A stretch of 23,044 nucleotides of DNA from Syntrophaceae bacterium UBA6252 (lineage in GTDB: Bacteria; Desulfobacterota; Syntrophia; Syntrophales; UBA6807), in NCBI GenBank assembly GCA_002441265.1, contig DJVQ01000065.1:1-23044 (forward strand), in the 5' to 3' direction. A model generated the notes under the pieces. The model was not told where the DNA came from. It was given only the letters and a program-made list of their open reading frames with translations, and did not search any database. Position numbers and translations under genes: made by a program. Within the stretch, counting starts at the first letter, position 1; each line of letters begins with the position of its first letter. This document shows, piece by piece, positions 13,979-21,609 of the stretch.

Positions 13979-14349
13979 CGGTACACGTCCTCGGTTCGAA
14001 ACACTTTATCCCCGTCGATCACCAGGGCGTCGCCGGACACCTTTCTATAAAAGCAGGACCGGTAACCGGTATGGCAGGCCGCCCCCCCCACCTGTTCGAC
14101 CTTGAGGAGAATCGTGTCGTCGTCGCAGTCGATCCGGATCTCCCGGACGATTTGAAAGTGCCCCGACTGCTCCCCCTTCATCCAGAGGGACCGGCGGGAA
14201 CGGCTCCAGAAGACCGCCTTTCCCGTTTCGAGGGTCTTCTTCCAGGAATCCTCGTTCATGTAGGCAAGCATGAGAACTTCACCGCTGCTGTCGTCCTGGA
14301 CGATCGCCGGAAGAAGTCCCCCGCCCTTCTCGAAATCCAGTGAAACCAT
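13975..14349 (-). CDS. hisI: Phosphoribosyl-AMP cyclohydrolase
   Basis: A 124-residue monofunctional HisI, which opens the adenine ring of phosphoribosyl-AMP in the third step of histidine synthesis. Seen: the metal motif IDCDDDTILLKVEQ (D74, D76, D78 with C75) and GGAACHTGYRSCFYR with C92 and C99, the zinc and magnesium ligands of the family. No HisE pyrophosphohydrolase domain is attached and no separate hisE is in the window. The ATG at 14347-14349 has AAGGAGAG four bases upstream; the longer frame to 14496 is leader sequence. It is the first gene of the his run. A weak promoter (TTGCGA, 17 bp, TACTTT) lies at 14402-14430 on this strand. Confidence 0.96.
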   Translation of the reverse strand: MVSLDFEKGGGLLPAIVQDDSSGEVLMLAYMNEDSWKKTLETGKAVFWSRSRRSLWMKGEQSGHFQIVREIRIDCDDDTILLKVEQVGGAACHTGYRSCFYRKVSGDALVIDGDKVFRTEDVYR

Positions 14350-14401
14350 CTTTCTCTCCTTCCCCCGGTTCCGCGGGCGCCAAAGTCGCAAGGGCCAATA
14401 A

Positions 14402-14430
14402 AAGTAATGGAAGATTCGTTTTTTCGCAAG
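14402..14430 (-). promoter_or_regulatory. Possible promoter of hisI-hisG
   Basis: On the minus strand TTGCGA (14425-14430), a 17-bp spacer and TACTTT (14402-14407) lie about 53 bp before the hisI start. The -35 box overlaps the left arm of the dyad at 14428-14455. The match is partial. Confidence 0.25.
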
Positions 14431-14455
14431 TCTTTTTTCAAAAAATAGGACTTGA
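14428..14455. promoter_or_regulatory. AT-rich dyad between divergent hisI and the small membrane protein gene
   Basis: CAAGTC-TTTTTT (14428-14439), a single C, then AAAAAA-TAG-GACTTG (14441-14455) forms a 12-bp inverted repeat with a three-base bulge. Nearby GTTAGCTAAC (14473-14482) is a perfect 10-bp palindrome. In the 214-bp divergent intergenic region these are reasonable operator candidates, but no regulator can be named. Confidence 0.4.
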
Positions 14456-14563
14456 TTCAACACCTTTTTTATGTTAGCTAACAAACCCTGTGGCAACGGA
14501 CAAATTCCTGCACTTTCCGATCTCGTCGATAACGTAAAAATTTAAGTAAAAGGAGGTTTCGTC

Positions 14564-14842
14564 ATGCAGGTCTTGATTGGTGGAGCGGTAGCGGCTGTAT
14601 TGGGACTCATCGGCCTCATCATCTGGTGGAAGGAGTTCCTCATGCTCCTCATGGGCGGCATTCCCATTGCCCTTCTTCTCGGCGGCGCTCTCGCCATTTA
14701 TGTAGGTTACGACGAAATGAAGGATCAGATGAAGGAGAAGAAGGAAAAGGAAAGAACGGACAAGGACAAATCGGACGAGCTGGCGAAGACCAGGGAAGAG
14801 CTGGCGAAGCTGAAAGCGGAGCTCGAGAAATCCAAGGAATAA
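14564..14842 (+). CDS. Small membrane protein: two transmembrane helices and a charged coiled coil
   Basis: A 92-residue protein I cannot assign to a named family. Seen: hydrophobic segments at about 4-21 (IGGAVAAVLGLIGLIIWW) and about 27-47 (LLMGGIPIALLLGGALAIYV), with GG-rich turns. After residue 50 comes a highly charged Lys/Glu helix with heptad-like leucines in its last 20 residues (ELAKTREELAKLKAELEKSK), probably a cytoplasmic coiled coil. It has a strong ribosome site (AGGAGG, eight bases before ATG) and its own intrinsic terminator at 14868-14898, so it is a genuine single-gene unit. The two-helix plus soluble-coil layout would suit an oligomeric membrane anchor or scaffold; that is inference only. 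Confidence 0.85.
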   Translation: MQVLIGGAVAAVLGLIGLIIWWKEFLMLLMGGIPIALLLGGALAIYVGYDEMKDQMKEKKEKERTDKDKSDELAKTREELAKLKAELEKSKE

Positions 14843-14867
14843 CCGCGGGAAGAACAACCGCCGATCG

Positions 14868-14898
14868 AAATAGGGACACAACGGGTCCCTATTTTTTT
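14868..14898 (+). terminator. Intrinsic terminator after the small membrane protein gene
   Basis: A perfect 10-bp stem, AAATAGGGAC (14868-14877) and GTCCCTATTT (14885-14894), with a seven-base loop runs into a T-tract (14892-14898). It begins 25 bp beyond the stop codon. Confidence 0.9.
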
Positions 14899-14910
14899 CT
14901 TTCTTTTGCC

Positions 14911-14939
14911 TTGACATTCTTAGAATTTTCAAATAAAGT
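14911..14939 (+). promoter_or_regulatory. Promoter of the TRAP transporter operon
   Basis: A perfect TTGACA (14911-14916), a 17-bp spacer and TAAAGT (14934-14939). Initiation near 14946 would give a leader of about 220 nt before dctP. The 14843-15164 gap holds only the upstream terminator, this promoter and the leader structures; no gene is seen. Confidence 0.6.
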
Positions 14940-15031
14940 CCTGCAAAATTGAGAGTGTTTTATAAGAATGAACCATCGTGCCATCCATCGGAAACTCTGC
15001 CGTTTTTTTTGCCCCCCCTATAAGTATTGAA

Positions 15032-15116
15032 GCCTGCTCCCCGTCCGCCAGGAAGGGGAAGCAGGCCTTTCAGACCGCCGGAATTCAATAAATCCCGTTA
15101 TCAACGGAGGAGCAGG
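15032..15116 (+). promoter_or_regulatory. Structured 5' leader of dctPQM with two competing pairings
   Basis: GCCTGCT-CCCC (15032-15042) can pair with GGGG-A-AGCAGGC (15055-15066) as a strong hairpin. The same strand segment CCTGCTCC (15033-15040) is also perfectly complementary to GGAGCAGG (15109-15116), which would enclose a small hairpin CCGTT-ATC-AACGG (15095-15107). The two pairings exclude each other. A run of eight T residues lies upstream at 15003-15010. The structure is seen; a regulatory switch is inference. Confidence 0.4.
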
Positions 15117-15164
15117 GCATATTAAGGCCCGCATCCGTGTTTACTTTTCAAGGAGGGTACACCC

Positions 15165-16202
15165 ATGAAAAAGTTCATCGGTCTGTCTCTTTCAGCCGTC
15201 GGCCTTTGGCTCATGGCATCGATCCCCTGTCCCCTGGTGCCCGCGGCCCAGGGAAAAACCCTGGAGCTGACCTACAGCGTCTTTTTCCCGCCCACCCACG
15301 GGCAGTGCATCGCGGCAGTGGACTGGGCAAAGGAAATTGAAAAAAGAACGAACGGTCAGGTGAAGATCATCGTGTTCCCCGGAGGCACACTGACCAGCGC
15401 CGCCCAGTGCTACGACGGCGTCGTCAGCGGCATCTCCGATCTGGGAATGTCCTGTTTCGCTTACACCCGGGGCCGTTTCCCCCTCATGGAAACCCTCGAC
15501 CTCCCCCTCGGGTATCCCGACGGGCGCACGGCCACCGCCGTCGCCAACGAATTCGTCCGCCATTTCCAGCCCAAGGAACTGGATGACGTGAAGGTTCTCT
15601 ACATTCACGCCCACGGCCCGGGACTCCTCCACACGAAGAAACCCGTCCGGACGCTCGAGGAACTCAAGGGGCTGAAAATCCGGTCCACCGGACTGAGCGC
15701 CAAGGTCACCGAAGCCCTCGGGGCCGTTCCCGTCGCCATGCCCCAGGGTACGACCTACGAAGCCCTCCAGAAGGGCGTGGTCGAAGGAACCTTCGCCCCC
15801 ATCGAAACCCTGAAGGGGTGGCGCCAGGCGGAAGTGATCAAGTCCACCACGGACTGCAGGGACATCGGCTACACGACGGCCATGTTCGTCGTCATGAACC
15901 GGCAGAAATGGGAGGCCCTTTCGCCCGATCTCCGGAAGATTTTCGAGGATGTGAGCAACGAGTGGATCGCCGTCCACGGAAAGGTCTGGGACGATCTGGA
16001 CAACGAAGGCAGGTCCTACACCCTGAGCCTGGGGAATCAGATCATCGAACTCGCCCCCGCTGAAAACGAACGGTGGGTGAACGCGGTGAAGCCCCTCATC
16101 GACGATCACGTGGGCGTCATGGACAAGAAGGGCCTTCCCGGAGCGGAAGCGGTCCGGAAGGTCCGGGAGCTGATCGGGACCTTAGGGAAGGCAAAGCCGT
16201 AA
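15165..16202 (+). CDS. dctP: TRAP transporter substrate-binding protein, DctP family
   Basis: A 345-residue periplasmic solute receptor of a tripartite ATP-independent periplasmic (TRAP) transporter, which delivers an organic acid-type ligand to the membrane subunits. Seen: a signal peptide (KK, hydrophobic stretch to about residue 20, cleavage near PAAQG-KTLEL), the family's EIEKRTNGQVKIIVFPGGTL, and LEELKGLKIRSTG, where R173 is the conserved arginine that usually salt-bridges the ligand carboxylate. These are followed by GTTYEALQKGVVEG and the helical C-terminal DVSNEWIAVHGKVWDDLD region. The ligand cannot be told from sequence. The ATG at 15165 has AAGGAGG about nine bases upstream. It is followed by dctQ after 10 bp and lies behind a long leader. 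Confidence 0.93.
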   Translation: MKKFIGLSLSAVGLWLMASIPCPLVPAAQGKTLELTYSVFFPPTHGQCIAAVDWAKEIEKRTNGQVKIIVFPGGTLTSAAQCYDGVVSGISDLGMSCFAYTRGRFPLMETLDLPLGYPDGRTATAVANEFVRHFQPKELDDVKVLYIHAHGPGLLHTKKPVRTLEELKGLKIRSTGLSAKVTEALGAVPVAMPQGTTYEALQKGVVEGTFAPIETLKGWRQAEVIKSTTDCRDIGYTTAMFVVMNRQKWEALSPDLRKIFEDVSNEWIAVHGKVWDDLDNEGRSYTLSLGNQIIELAPAENERWVNAVKPLIDDHVGVMDKKGLPGAEAVRKVRELIGTLGKAKP

Positions 16203-16212
16203 GGGGGATTCC

Positions 16213-16701
16213 ATGGTTCACCGCATCCTGGGCTCCACCCGGAAAATCTCCAGGATCTTCAACTGGGTGGCGGGGGCAGGCATCATCCTCATGATGCTCC
16301 TCGTCACCCTGGACGTGATTCTCCGGTTTTTCCGGAATCCCATTCCCGGAACGTATGAGATGGCGGGGCTGCTCGGCACCGCCATCGTCTCGTTCTCCCT
16401 GGCGTGGACGTTTCTGGAGCGGGGGCACATCGTCGTGGAATTCCTGGTCGGCAAGCTTCCCCGGAAAACCCAGTGGGTCGTGGACGGCATCAACGACGGG
16501 ATCAGCCTGATCCTTTTCGCCCTCGTGGCATGGCAGACCTGGGTCTACGGGACCAGCATGCGGATGAGCGGTGAGGTCTCCCTCACCGTCCAGATCCCTC
16601 TCTACCCCTTTCTATACGGAATCTCCATCGGTTGCGGCCTGCTTTGCCTCGCCATCGCGGCCGATCTCATGGACACCCTCCGGAGGATTCAACAGTCGTG
16701 A
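16213..16701 (+). CDS. dctQ: TRAP transporter small permease, DctQ family
   Basis: A 162-residue integral membrane protein with four predicted transmembrane helices: about 17-37, 47-68, 90-110 and 128-150. Family features are the conserved VTLDVILRFFRNPIPGTYE after helix 1 and the FLERGHIVVEFLVGKLP loop after helix 2. It pairs with the large permease to form the sodium-driven channel part of the TRAP transporter. The ATG at 16213 follows GGGGGA. Its TGA overlaps the GTG start of dctM by four bases (GTGA), indicating translational coupling. Confidence 0.92.
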   Translation: MVHRILGSTRKISRIFNWVAGAGIILMMLLVTLDVILRFFRNPIPGTYEMAGLLGTAIVSFSLAWTFLERGHIVVEFLVGKLPRKTQWVVDGINDGISLILFALVAWQTWVYGTSMRMSGEVSLTVQIPLYPFLYGISIGCGLLCLAIAADLMDTLRRIQQS

Positions 16702-17999
16702 CCCCCGAAACCGTCGGAATCATCGGAATCGCAGCGCTTCTGATCCTCATCTTCTCGAGAATGCCCGTGGGATTCGTCATGGCCCTGGTGGGATTCGTCG
16801 GTTTCGGTTCCCTGGTGAACTTCAACGCGGCGCTGAATCTCATCGCCCGGGACGTTTTCGACGTATTCGGTTCCTACAACCTGACCGTCATTCCGCTCTT
16901 CGTCCTGATGGGACAGCTCGCTTTCCATTCCGGAATCAGCTCCCGGCTTTTCGACGCGGCCTACAAGTTCATCGGACATCTTCCCGGCGGACTGGCCATG
17001 GCGTCCATCGGCGCCTGCGCCGGATTCTCCGCGATCTGCGGGTCCACCAACGCGACGGCGGCGACCATGGCCGCGGCGGCCCTTCCGGAAATGAAGCGGT
17101 ACGGATACAAGCCGGGCCTCGCCACGGGCGTCGTCGCCGCCGGAGGCAGTCTGGGAATCCTGATCCCGCCGAGCGTCATCTTCATCGTTTACGGAATCAT
17201 GACCCAGCAGTCCATCGGGAAGCTCTTCGTGGCGGGGATCCTTCCCGGGATCCTGCTGACCCTTCTCTTCATGGCGACCATTTCCCTGTGGGTCACCCTG
17301 AAACCGGAGCTCGCCCCCAAGGGGCCCCGTTTCACTTTGCGGGAAAAAATCGCCTCCCTTTCCGGACTCGTGGAAACCCTGATTCTGTTCATCATCATCA
17401 TGGGGGGGCTTTTCGTCGGGTTCTTCACCCCCACCGAGGCGGGCGCCGTGGGGGCCTTTGCCACCCTGGCCATCGCCGTCGTGCGGCGGCAGATCGACTG
17501 GAAGGGATTCACCGCCGCCCTCGTGGAAACGACCCGGATCTCCTGCATGATCCTCGTCATCGTCATGGGGGCCACGATCTTCGGCCATTTTCTGGCCATC
17601 ACCCGGATCCCCTTCGAAATCGCGGGATGGATCTCGGGGCTGAAGCTCTCCTCCTGGATGATCATGATGTTCATCATTCTCGCCTATCTCGTCGGGGGCT
17701 GCCTCATCGATTCCCTCGCGCTCATCATGCTCACCGTGCCGATCTTCTTCCCCGTGGTGAACCACCTGGGATACGATCCCATCTGGTTCGGCGTCGTCAT
17801 CGTCCTCATCACCCAGATCGGGGTCATCACCCCCCCCGTGGGAATCAATGTCTACGTCGTAAGCGGCGTGGCGAGGGACGTTCCCCTGGGCGTGATCTTC
17901 CGGGGGGTCCTTCCGCTCCTGGCGGCGCTCGTCGTGGGGACGTTCCTGCTCATCCCCTTCCCCCAGATCGCCCTGTTTCTTCCGGCCCTCATGAAGTGA
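16698..17999 (+). CDS. dctM: TRAP transporter large permease, DctM family, GTG start
   Basis: A 433-residue polytopic inner-membrane protein (about 11-12 helices), the transport subunit of the TRAP system. Seen: LLILIFSRMPVGFVMALVG at the N-terminus, SYNLTVIPLFVLMGQLAFHSG, and the family core from GFSAICGSTNATAATMAAA through GYKPGLATGVVAAGGSLGIL to IPPSVIFIVYGIMTQQSIGK. FFTPTEAGAVGA and the C-terminal QIGVITPPVGINVYVVSG also belong to the family. I started it at GTG 16698-16700, which overlaps the dctQ stop, has GGAGG 11 bases upstream and gives the usual N-terminus; an earlier ATG at 16632 would add a frame overlapping dctQ. It is the last gene of the operon and is convergent with lspA. Confidence 0.95.
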   Translation: MTPETVGIIGIAALLILIFSRMPVGFVMALVGFVGFGSLVNFNAALNLIARDVFDVFGSYNLTVIPLFVLMGQLAFHSGISSRLFDAAYKFIGHLPGGLAMASIGACAGFSAICGSTNATAATMAAAALPEMKRYGYKPGLATGVVAAGGSLGILIPPSVIFIVYGIMTQQSIGKLFVAGILPGILLTLLFMATISLWVTLKPELAPKGPRFTLREKIASLSGLVETLILFIIIMGGLFVGFFTPTEAGAVGAFATLAIAVVRRQIDWKGFTAALVETTRISCMILVIVMGATIFGHFLAITRIPFEIAGWISGLKLSSWMIMMFIILAYLVGGCLIDSLALIMLTVPIFFPVVNHLGYDPIWFGVVIVLITQIGVITPPVGINVYVVSGVARDVPLGVIFRGVLPLLAALVVGTFLLIPFPQIALFLPALMK

Positions 18000-18042
18000 G
18001 GCGACGCGGGCGGGACAACACCCCCATCACTCCCCCGCCGTA

Positions 18043-18062
18043 AAAGGGCCGGGGTTCCGGCC
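18043..18062 (-). terminator. Probable terminator after lspA
   Basis: On the minus strand a perfect GGCCGG, loop AACC, CCGGCC hairpin (18047-18062) is followed by C and TTTTA. It lies 19 bp beyond the lspA stop, in the 80-bp gap convergent with dctM. The stem is short but entirely GC and the T-run has only four bases. Confidence 0.5.
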
Positions 18063-18080
18063 GGACCGGACCGCCGCGTT

Positions 18081-18584
18081 TCACTCCCCGGCGGCTTTCC
18101 GTCTCTCTTTTCTCTTGAATATTTCGTAGAGGAGCAGGCAGGCGCCGACGGATATGGCCGAGTCGGCGGCGTTGAAGGCGGGCCAGTGGTATCCTCCGAT
18201 GGAAAAGTCGAGGAAGTCCACCACCTCGCCGAAGCGGATCCGGTCCAGGAGATTGCCCGTCGCCCCTCCGATGATGAGGCCCAGCGACAGGGTCAGGATG
18301 AGGCCCGCCTCCTTCTCCCGGATCAGGAAATACAGGATGAACAGGATGGCGGCGACGGCCACGCCGGAAAAGAAAAAGGAACGGAACGCCGGAGAGGTCC
18401 TGGCGAGAAACCCGAAGGCCGCCCCGGGATTCCGGACGTAGGTGAGATCGAAAAACCCGGGAATGACGGGTATGGACTCGTGAAGGGAGAAAGCGGACAT
18501 GACGGCCGACTTGGTCGCCAGATCGACGAGGAGAACCACTCCCGCCGCAATGAAAAAAACGACGTACCGCATCGATCCGGTCAT
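18081..18584 (-). CDS. lspA: Lipoprotein signal peptidase (signal peptidase II)
   Basis: A 167-residue inner-membrane aspartyl protease that cleaves signal peptides of prolipoproteins after lipid modification. It has four hydrophobic segments. Seen: LLVDLATKS (about 18-26), the conserved RNPGAAFGFL (51-60), and GGATGNLLDRIRFGEVVDF and WPAFNAADSAI, which carry the two catalytic aspartates D123 and D141. The start is the ATG at 18582-18584, with AAGGGGG a few bases upstream; the open frame to 18644 adds non-family residues overlapping the ileS end region. It lies 38 bp after ileS, the classic ileS-lspA pair. It could process the lipoprotein encoded at 11488-12195. Confidence 0.96.
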   Translation of the reverse strand: MTGSMRYVVFFIAAGVVLLVDLATKSAVMSAFSLHESIPVIPGFFDLTYVRNPGAAFGFLARTSPAFRSFFFSGVAVAAILFILYFLIREKEAGLILTLSLGLIIGGATGNLLDRIRFGEVVDFLDFSIGGYHWPAFNAADSAISVGACLLLYEIFKRKERRKAAGE

Positions 18585-18622
18585 GGATCCCCCTTTCCCG
18601 CCGGCCTGCGAGGCGGAACCGG

Positions 18623-21424
18623 TCAGCCCAGATTCGCCCTGCACCGGTCACACAATGCGGGGTGATCGCCCGATGAGGCCACCGATTCGCTGAAGTTCCA
18701 GCAACGGGTACATTTCTCTCCCCGGGCCCGGGAGACCCCGATCCGGAGCCCTTCCATTTCCGTGCTGACGTAAGGATCCACGAGGTCGCCCCCGTCCACG
18801 ACGGCCGCCTGGGACACGATGGAGACGGCGCGCAGGTCTTCCAGGTGCTCCCTGAGGAGATCCCCCGTTTTCCCGGGCGCCGCGATCTCCACCCGGCTGT
18901 CCAGGGAATGGCCGATCCCCTTTTCCCTGCGGGCCTTTTCCAGGGCCTTCGAGATCTCCCCCTTCACGGCCACCAGGGTTTTCCAGGTTTCCCCGACCTT
19001 CCGGTCGATCCACTCGTCACGCACCTCAGGGAAGAGGGTCATGTGAATGCTTTCCGCGCTTCCCCGCTCCCGGGGCATGGCGGACCACACCTCCTCCGCC
19101 GTGAAGGTGAGAATGGGCGCGATGAGCCTCACCAAGGTGTCGAGAATGGCGTGGAGGGCTGTCTGCGCGGACTTCCGTTCCCTCGACGCGGACCGGGACG
19201 TGTACAGGCGGTCCTTGAGGGCATCCAGGTAGAGGGCGCTCAGATCGACGGTGCAGTAGTTGTAGAGCGTGTAGTAGACCATGTGGAACTGGTAGTCCCC
19301 GTAGGCCTTCCGGACCCGGCGGATCACCGCCTGGAGGCGGTTCAGCGCCGCGCGGTCCATCTCCTCCATCTCCCCGTAAGGCACCCGGTCCGTATCCGGG
19401 TCGAAGTCGTAGAGATTTCCCAGAATGAACCGGCTCGTGTTCCGGATCCTCCGGTAGGCGTCGATGAGCCGTTTCACGATCTCGTCGGAAATCCGGATGT
19501 CCACGGTGTAATCCTCGGCGGCCACCCAGAGTCTCAGGATTTCCGCCCCGTACTGGTCCACCATTTCCTGCGGGTCGACAACGTTTCCCGTGGACTTGGA
19601 CATCTTTTTCCCCTCGCCGTCCACCACGAAACCATGGGTCAGGACCTCCCGGTACGGAGCCCTGCCCCGGGTTCCCGCCGATTCGAGCAGGGAGGAATGG
19701 AACCATCCCCTGTGCTGGTCGCTGCCCTCCAGGTACATGTCCGACGGGGACCGGAGGTCCGGCCATCGGGACTGATTCTCCAGGACCGCCGCATGGCTCA
19801 CTCCCGAATCGAACCAGACGTCCAGGATGTTCGATTCCTTCGCGAATTCCGTCCCCCCGCACTGCGGGCAGACCGTCCCCGGGGGAATGAGTTCGGAGGC
19901 GCTGCGCTCGAACCACACGTCGGCCCCGAATTCGTTCACCAGACCGACGATCCGGTCGAGGATCTCCTTCGTGGCAAGATGTGCGTTGCAGTTCCTGCAG
20001 TAGAACACGGTGATGGGAACGCCCCAGAGCCGCTGGCGGGAAATGCACCAGTCGGGACGGTTTTCGATCATCCCGTAGATCCGGTCCCGGCCCCACGAGG
20101 GGATCCATTTCACGGTGTCGATGGACTCGAGGGCTTTTTTCCTGAGATGGTTCTTCTCCATGGAGATGAACCACTGTTCCGTGGCCCGGAAGATGATGGG
20201 GTTCTTGCAGCGCCAGCAGTGCGGATACTGGTGCTCGATGTCCATCTCCCCGAGCAGGGCCCCCGTTTCCTTCAATTTGACGTTCACCGGGCGGTTGGCG
20301 TCGAAAACGTAGATGCCGGCGAAATCCTTCACGTCGTTCATGAGCTTTCCGTCGTCATCCACGGGGGAGTAGACGTCGAGGCCGTATTCGAGGCCGATCT
20401 CGTAGTCCTCCTGGCCGTGGCCGGGGGCGATGTGGACGCAGCCCGTCCCCGCCTCCAGCGTGACGAAGGGGGCGAGGATAAGAACGCTCTCCCGGTCGAT
20501 GAGGGGATGGCGGCATTTCAGGCCTTCCACGACCTCCCCTTTGAACTCGTCCAGGATTTCGAAGGGTTCGTTCCGGAGGCCGAATGCGTCGAGGCAGTAA
20601 TCCAGAAGGTCCCGGGCGATGATGAGCACCTCCCCCTTCACCTTCACCGCCGCGTAATCGAAGTCCTTGTGAAAGGCGATGGCCAGGTTGGCGGGAATCG
20701 TCCAGGGAGTGGTCGTCCAGATCACGACGCTCGCCTTCTCCCCCTTCAGTTTCGGCAGTCTTTCGGAAATGTCGGAGACAAGGGGGAATTTCACATAGAT
20801 GGAGGGCGTCACATGGTCCCGGTACTCCACCTCCGCTTCGGCCAGGGCGGTCTTGCAGGAGGCGCACCAGTAAACGGGTTTCTTGCCCCGGTAGATGTCC
20901 CCGCTCAGCATGAGCCGGCCGAACTCCTCCACCGTTTTCGCCTCGTAATCGTAGTCCATGGTGACGTAGGGATGCTCCCAGTCCCCGAAGACGCCGAGCC
21001 GTTTGAACTGATTCCGCTGGATGTCGAGATACCGGTTGGCGTAGGTGCGGCACATCCGTCTTTTTTCGGCATGGGGGATCTCGAAACGCTTCTCTCCCAG
21101 TTCCTTGTCCACCTGATGCTCGATGGGAAGACCATGGCAGTCCCAGCCGGGCACATAGACGCTGTCGAAGCCTTCCATGTTTTTTGATTTGATGACGATA
21201 TCCTTGATGATCTTGTTCAGGGCCGTTCCCAGATGGATGTCCCCGTTCGCATACGGGGGACCGTCGTGGAGGATGTACCGGGGCTTCCCCTTGGAAACGT
21301 CGCGGATCTTCTCGTAGATCTTTTCCTCTTCCCAGAACCGGAGGATCTCGGGTTCTTTCTTCGGAAGGTTCGCTTTCATGGGAAAACCGGTCTGCGGAAG
21401 GTTCAAGGTGTCTTTGTAATCCAT
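18623..21424 (-). CDS. ileS: Isoleucyl-tRNA synthetase
   Basis: A 933-residue class I aminoacyl-tRNA synthetase. Seen: the HIGH-type motif in PPYANGDIHLG (H64-G66), the editing (CP1) domain with WTTTPWTIPANLAIA (236-250) and GTGCVHIAPGHGQEDYEIG (327-344), WFISMEK and SWGRDRIYG, then the KMSKS loop (607-611) in GEGKKMSKSTGN. The anticodon-binding domain follows. The C-terminal zinc motif CTRC...CDRC (C905, C908, C925, C928) is complete, which marks the bacterial full-length form. The start is the ATG at 21422-21424, behind GGGGGAAGAAG, giving the family N-terminus MDYKDTLNLPQTGFPM; the frame to 21691 overlaps groEL. It heads the ileS-lspA unit with its own possible promoter at 21459-21488. I see no T-box leader. 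Confidence 0.97.
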   Translation of the reverse strand: MDYKDTLNLPQTGFPMKANLPKKEPEILRFWEEEKIYEKIRDVSKGKPRYILHDGPPYANGDIHLGTALNKIIKDIVIKSKNMEGFDSVYVPGWDCHGLPIEHQVDKELGEKRFEIPHAEKRRMCRTYANRYLDIQRNQFKRLGVFGDWEHPYVTMDYDYEAKTVEEFGRLMLSGDIYRGKKPVYWCASCKTALAEAEVEYRDHVTPSIYVKFPLVSDISERLPKLKGEKASVVIWTTTPWTIPANLAIAFHKDFDYAAVKVKGEVLIIARDLLDYCLDAFGLRNEPFEILDEFKGEVVEGLKCRHPLIDRESVLILAPFVTLEAGTGCVHIAPGHGQEDYEIGLEYGLDVYSPVDDDGKLMNDVKDFAGIYVFDANRPVNVKLKETGALLGEMDIEHQYPHCWRCKNPIIFRATEQWFISMEKNHLRKKALESIDTVKWIPSWGRDRIYGMIENRPDWCISRQRLWGVPITVFYCRNCNAHLATKEILDRIVGLVNEFGADVWFERSASELIPPGTVCPQCGGTEFAKESNILDVWFDSGVSHAAVLENQSRWPDLRSPSDMYLEGSDQHRGWFHSSLLESAGTRGRAPYREVLTHGFVVDGEGKKMSKSTGNVVDPQEMVDQYGAEILRLWVAAEDYTVDIRISDEIVKRLIDAYRRIRNTSRFILGNLYDFDPDTDRVPYGEMEEMDRAALNRLQAVIRRVRKAYGDYQFHMVYYTLYNYCTVDLSALYLDALKDRLYTSRSASRERKSAQTALHAILDTLVRLIAPILTFTAEEVWSAMPRERGSAESIHMTLFPEVRDEWIDRKVGETWKTLVAVKGEISKALEKARREKGIGHSLDSRVEIAAPGKTGDLLREHLEDLRAVSIVSQAAVVDGGDLVDPYVSTEMEGLRIGVSRARGEKCTRCWNFSESVASSGDHPALCDRCRANLG

Positions 21425-21458
21425 GGTACTTCTTCCCCCGTCGCAAAATGATCCTGAA

Positions 21459-21488
21459 TTCATAACACAAGACCTGAAAAATTGGCAA
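21459..21488 (-). promoter_or_regulatory. Possible promoter of ileS-lspA
   Basis: On the minus strand TTGCCA (21483-21488), an 18-bp spacer and TATGAA (21459-21464) lie about 35 bp before the ileS ATG and just beyond the GC hairpin at 21496-21527. Confidence 0.4.
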
Positions 21489-21495
21489 TACTTTT

Positions 21496-21527
21496 CCGGG
21501 CGGCGGCATTTCCGTACCGCCGCCCGG
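21496..21527. other. Strong GC hairpin between groEL and ileS
   Basis: A perfect 11-bp all-GC stem, CCGGGCGGCGG (21496-21506) and CCGCCGCCCGG (21517-21527), encloses a 10-base loop. It has no T-tract on either side. It follows the groEL terminator by about 12 bp and precedes the likely ileS promoter; a backup terminator or insulator is possible. Confidence 0.6.
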
Positions 21528-21538
21528 CGGGAACCCAT

Positions 21539-21574
21539 AAAAAAGGCCCCCGCGGAACACCCGCGGGGGCCTTT
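21539..21574 (-). terminator. Intrinsic terminator of groEL
   Basis: On the minus strand a perfect 14-bp stem (21561-21574 with 21542-21555), mostly GC with a five-base loop, runs into six T residues (21544-21539). It begins about 36 bp beyond the groEL stop. Confidence 0.93.
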
Positions 21575-21609
21575 CACTTCTATAAGGGTCCTCCGGGAGG
21601 AACCCGTTT

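Noticed and set aside
21425..21538. T-box riboswitch upstream of ileS
   Set aside because: The gap is too short, the T-box core sequence is absent, and the hairpins there fit a groEL terminator and a promoter-proximal stem.
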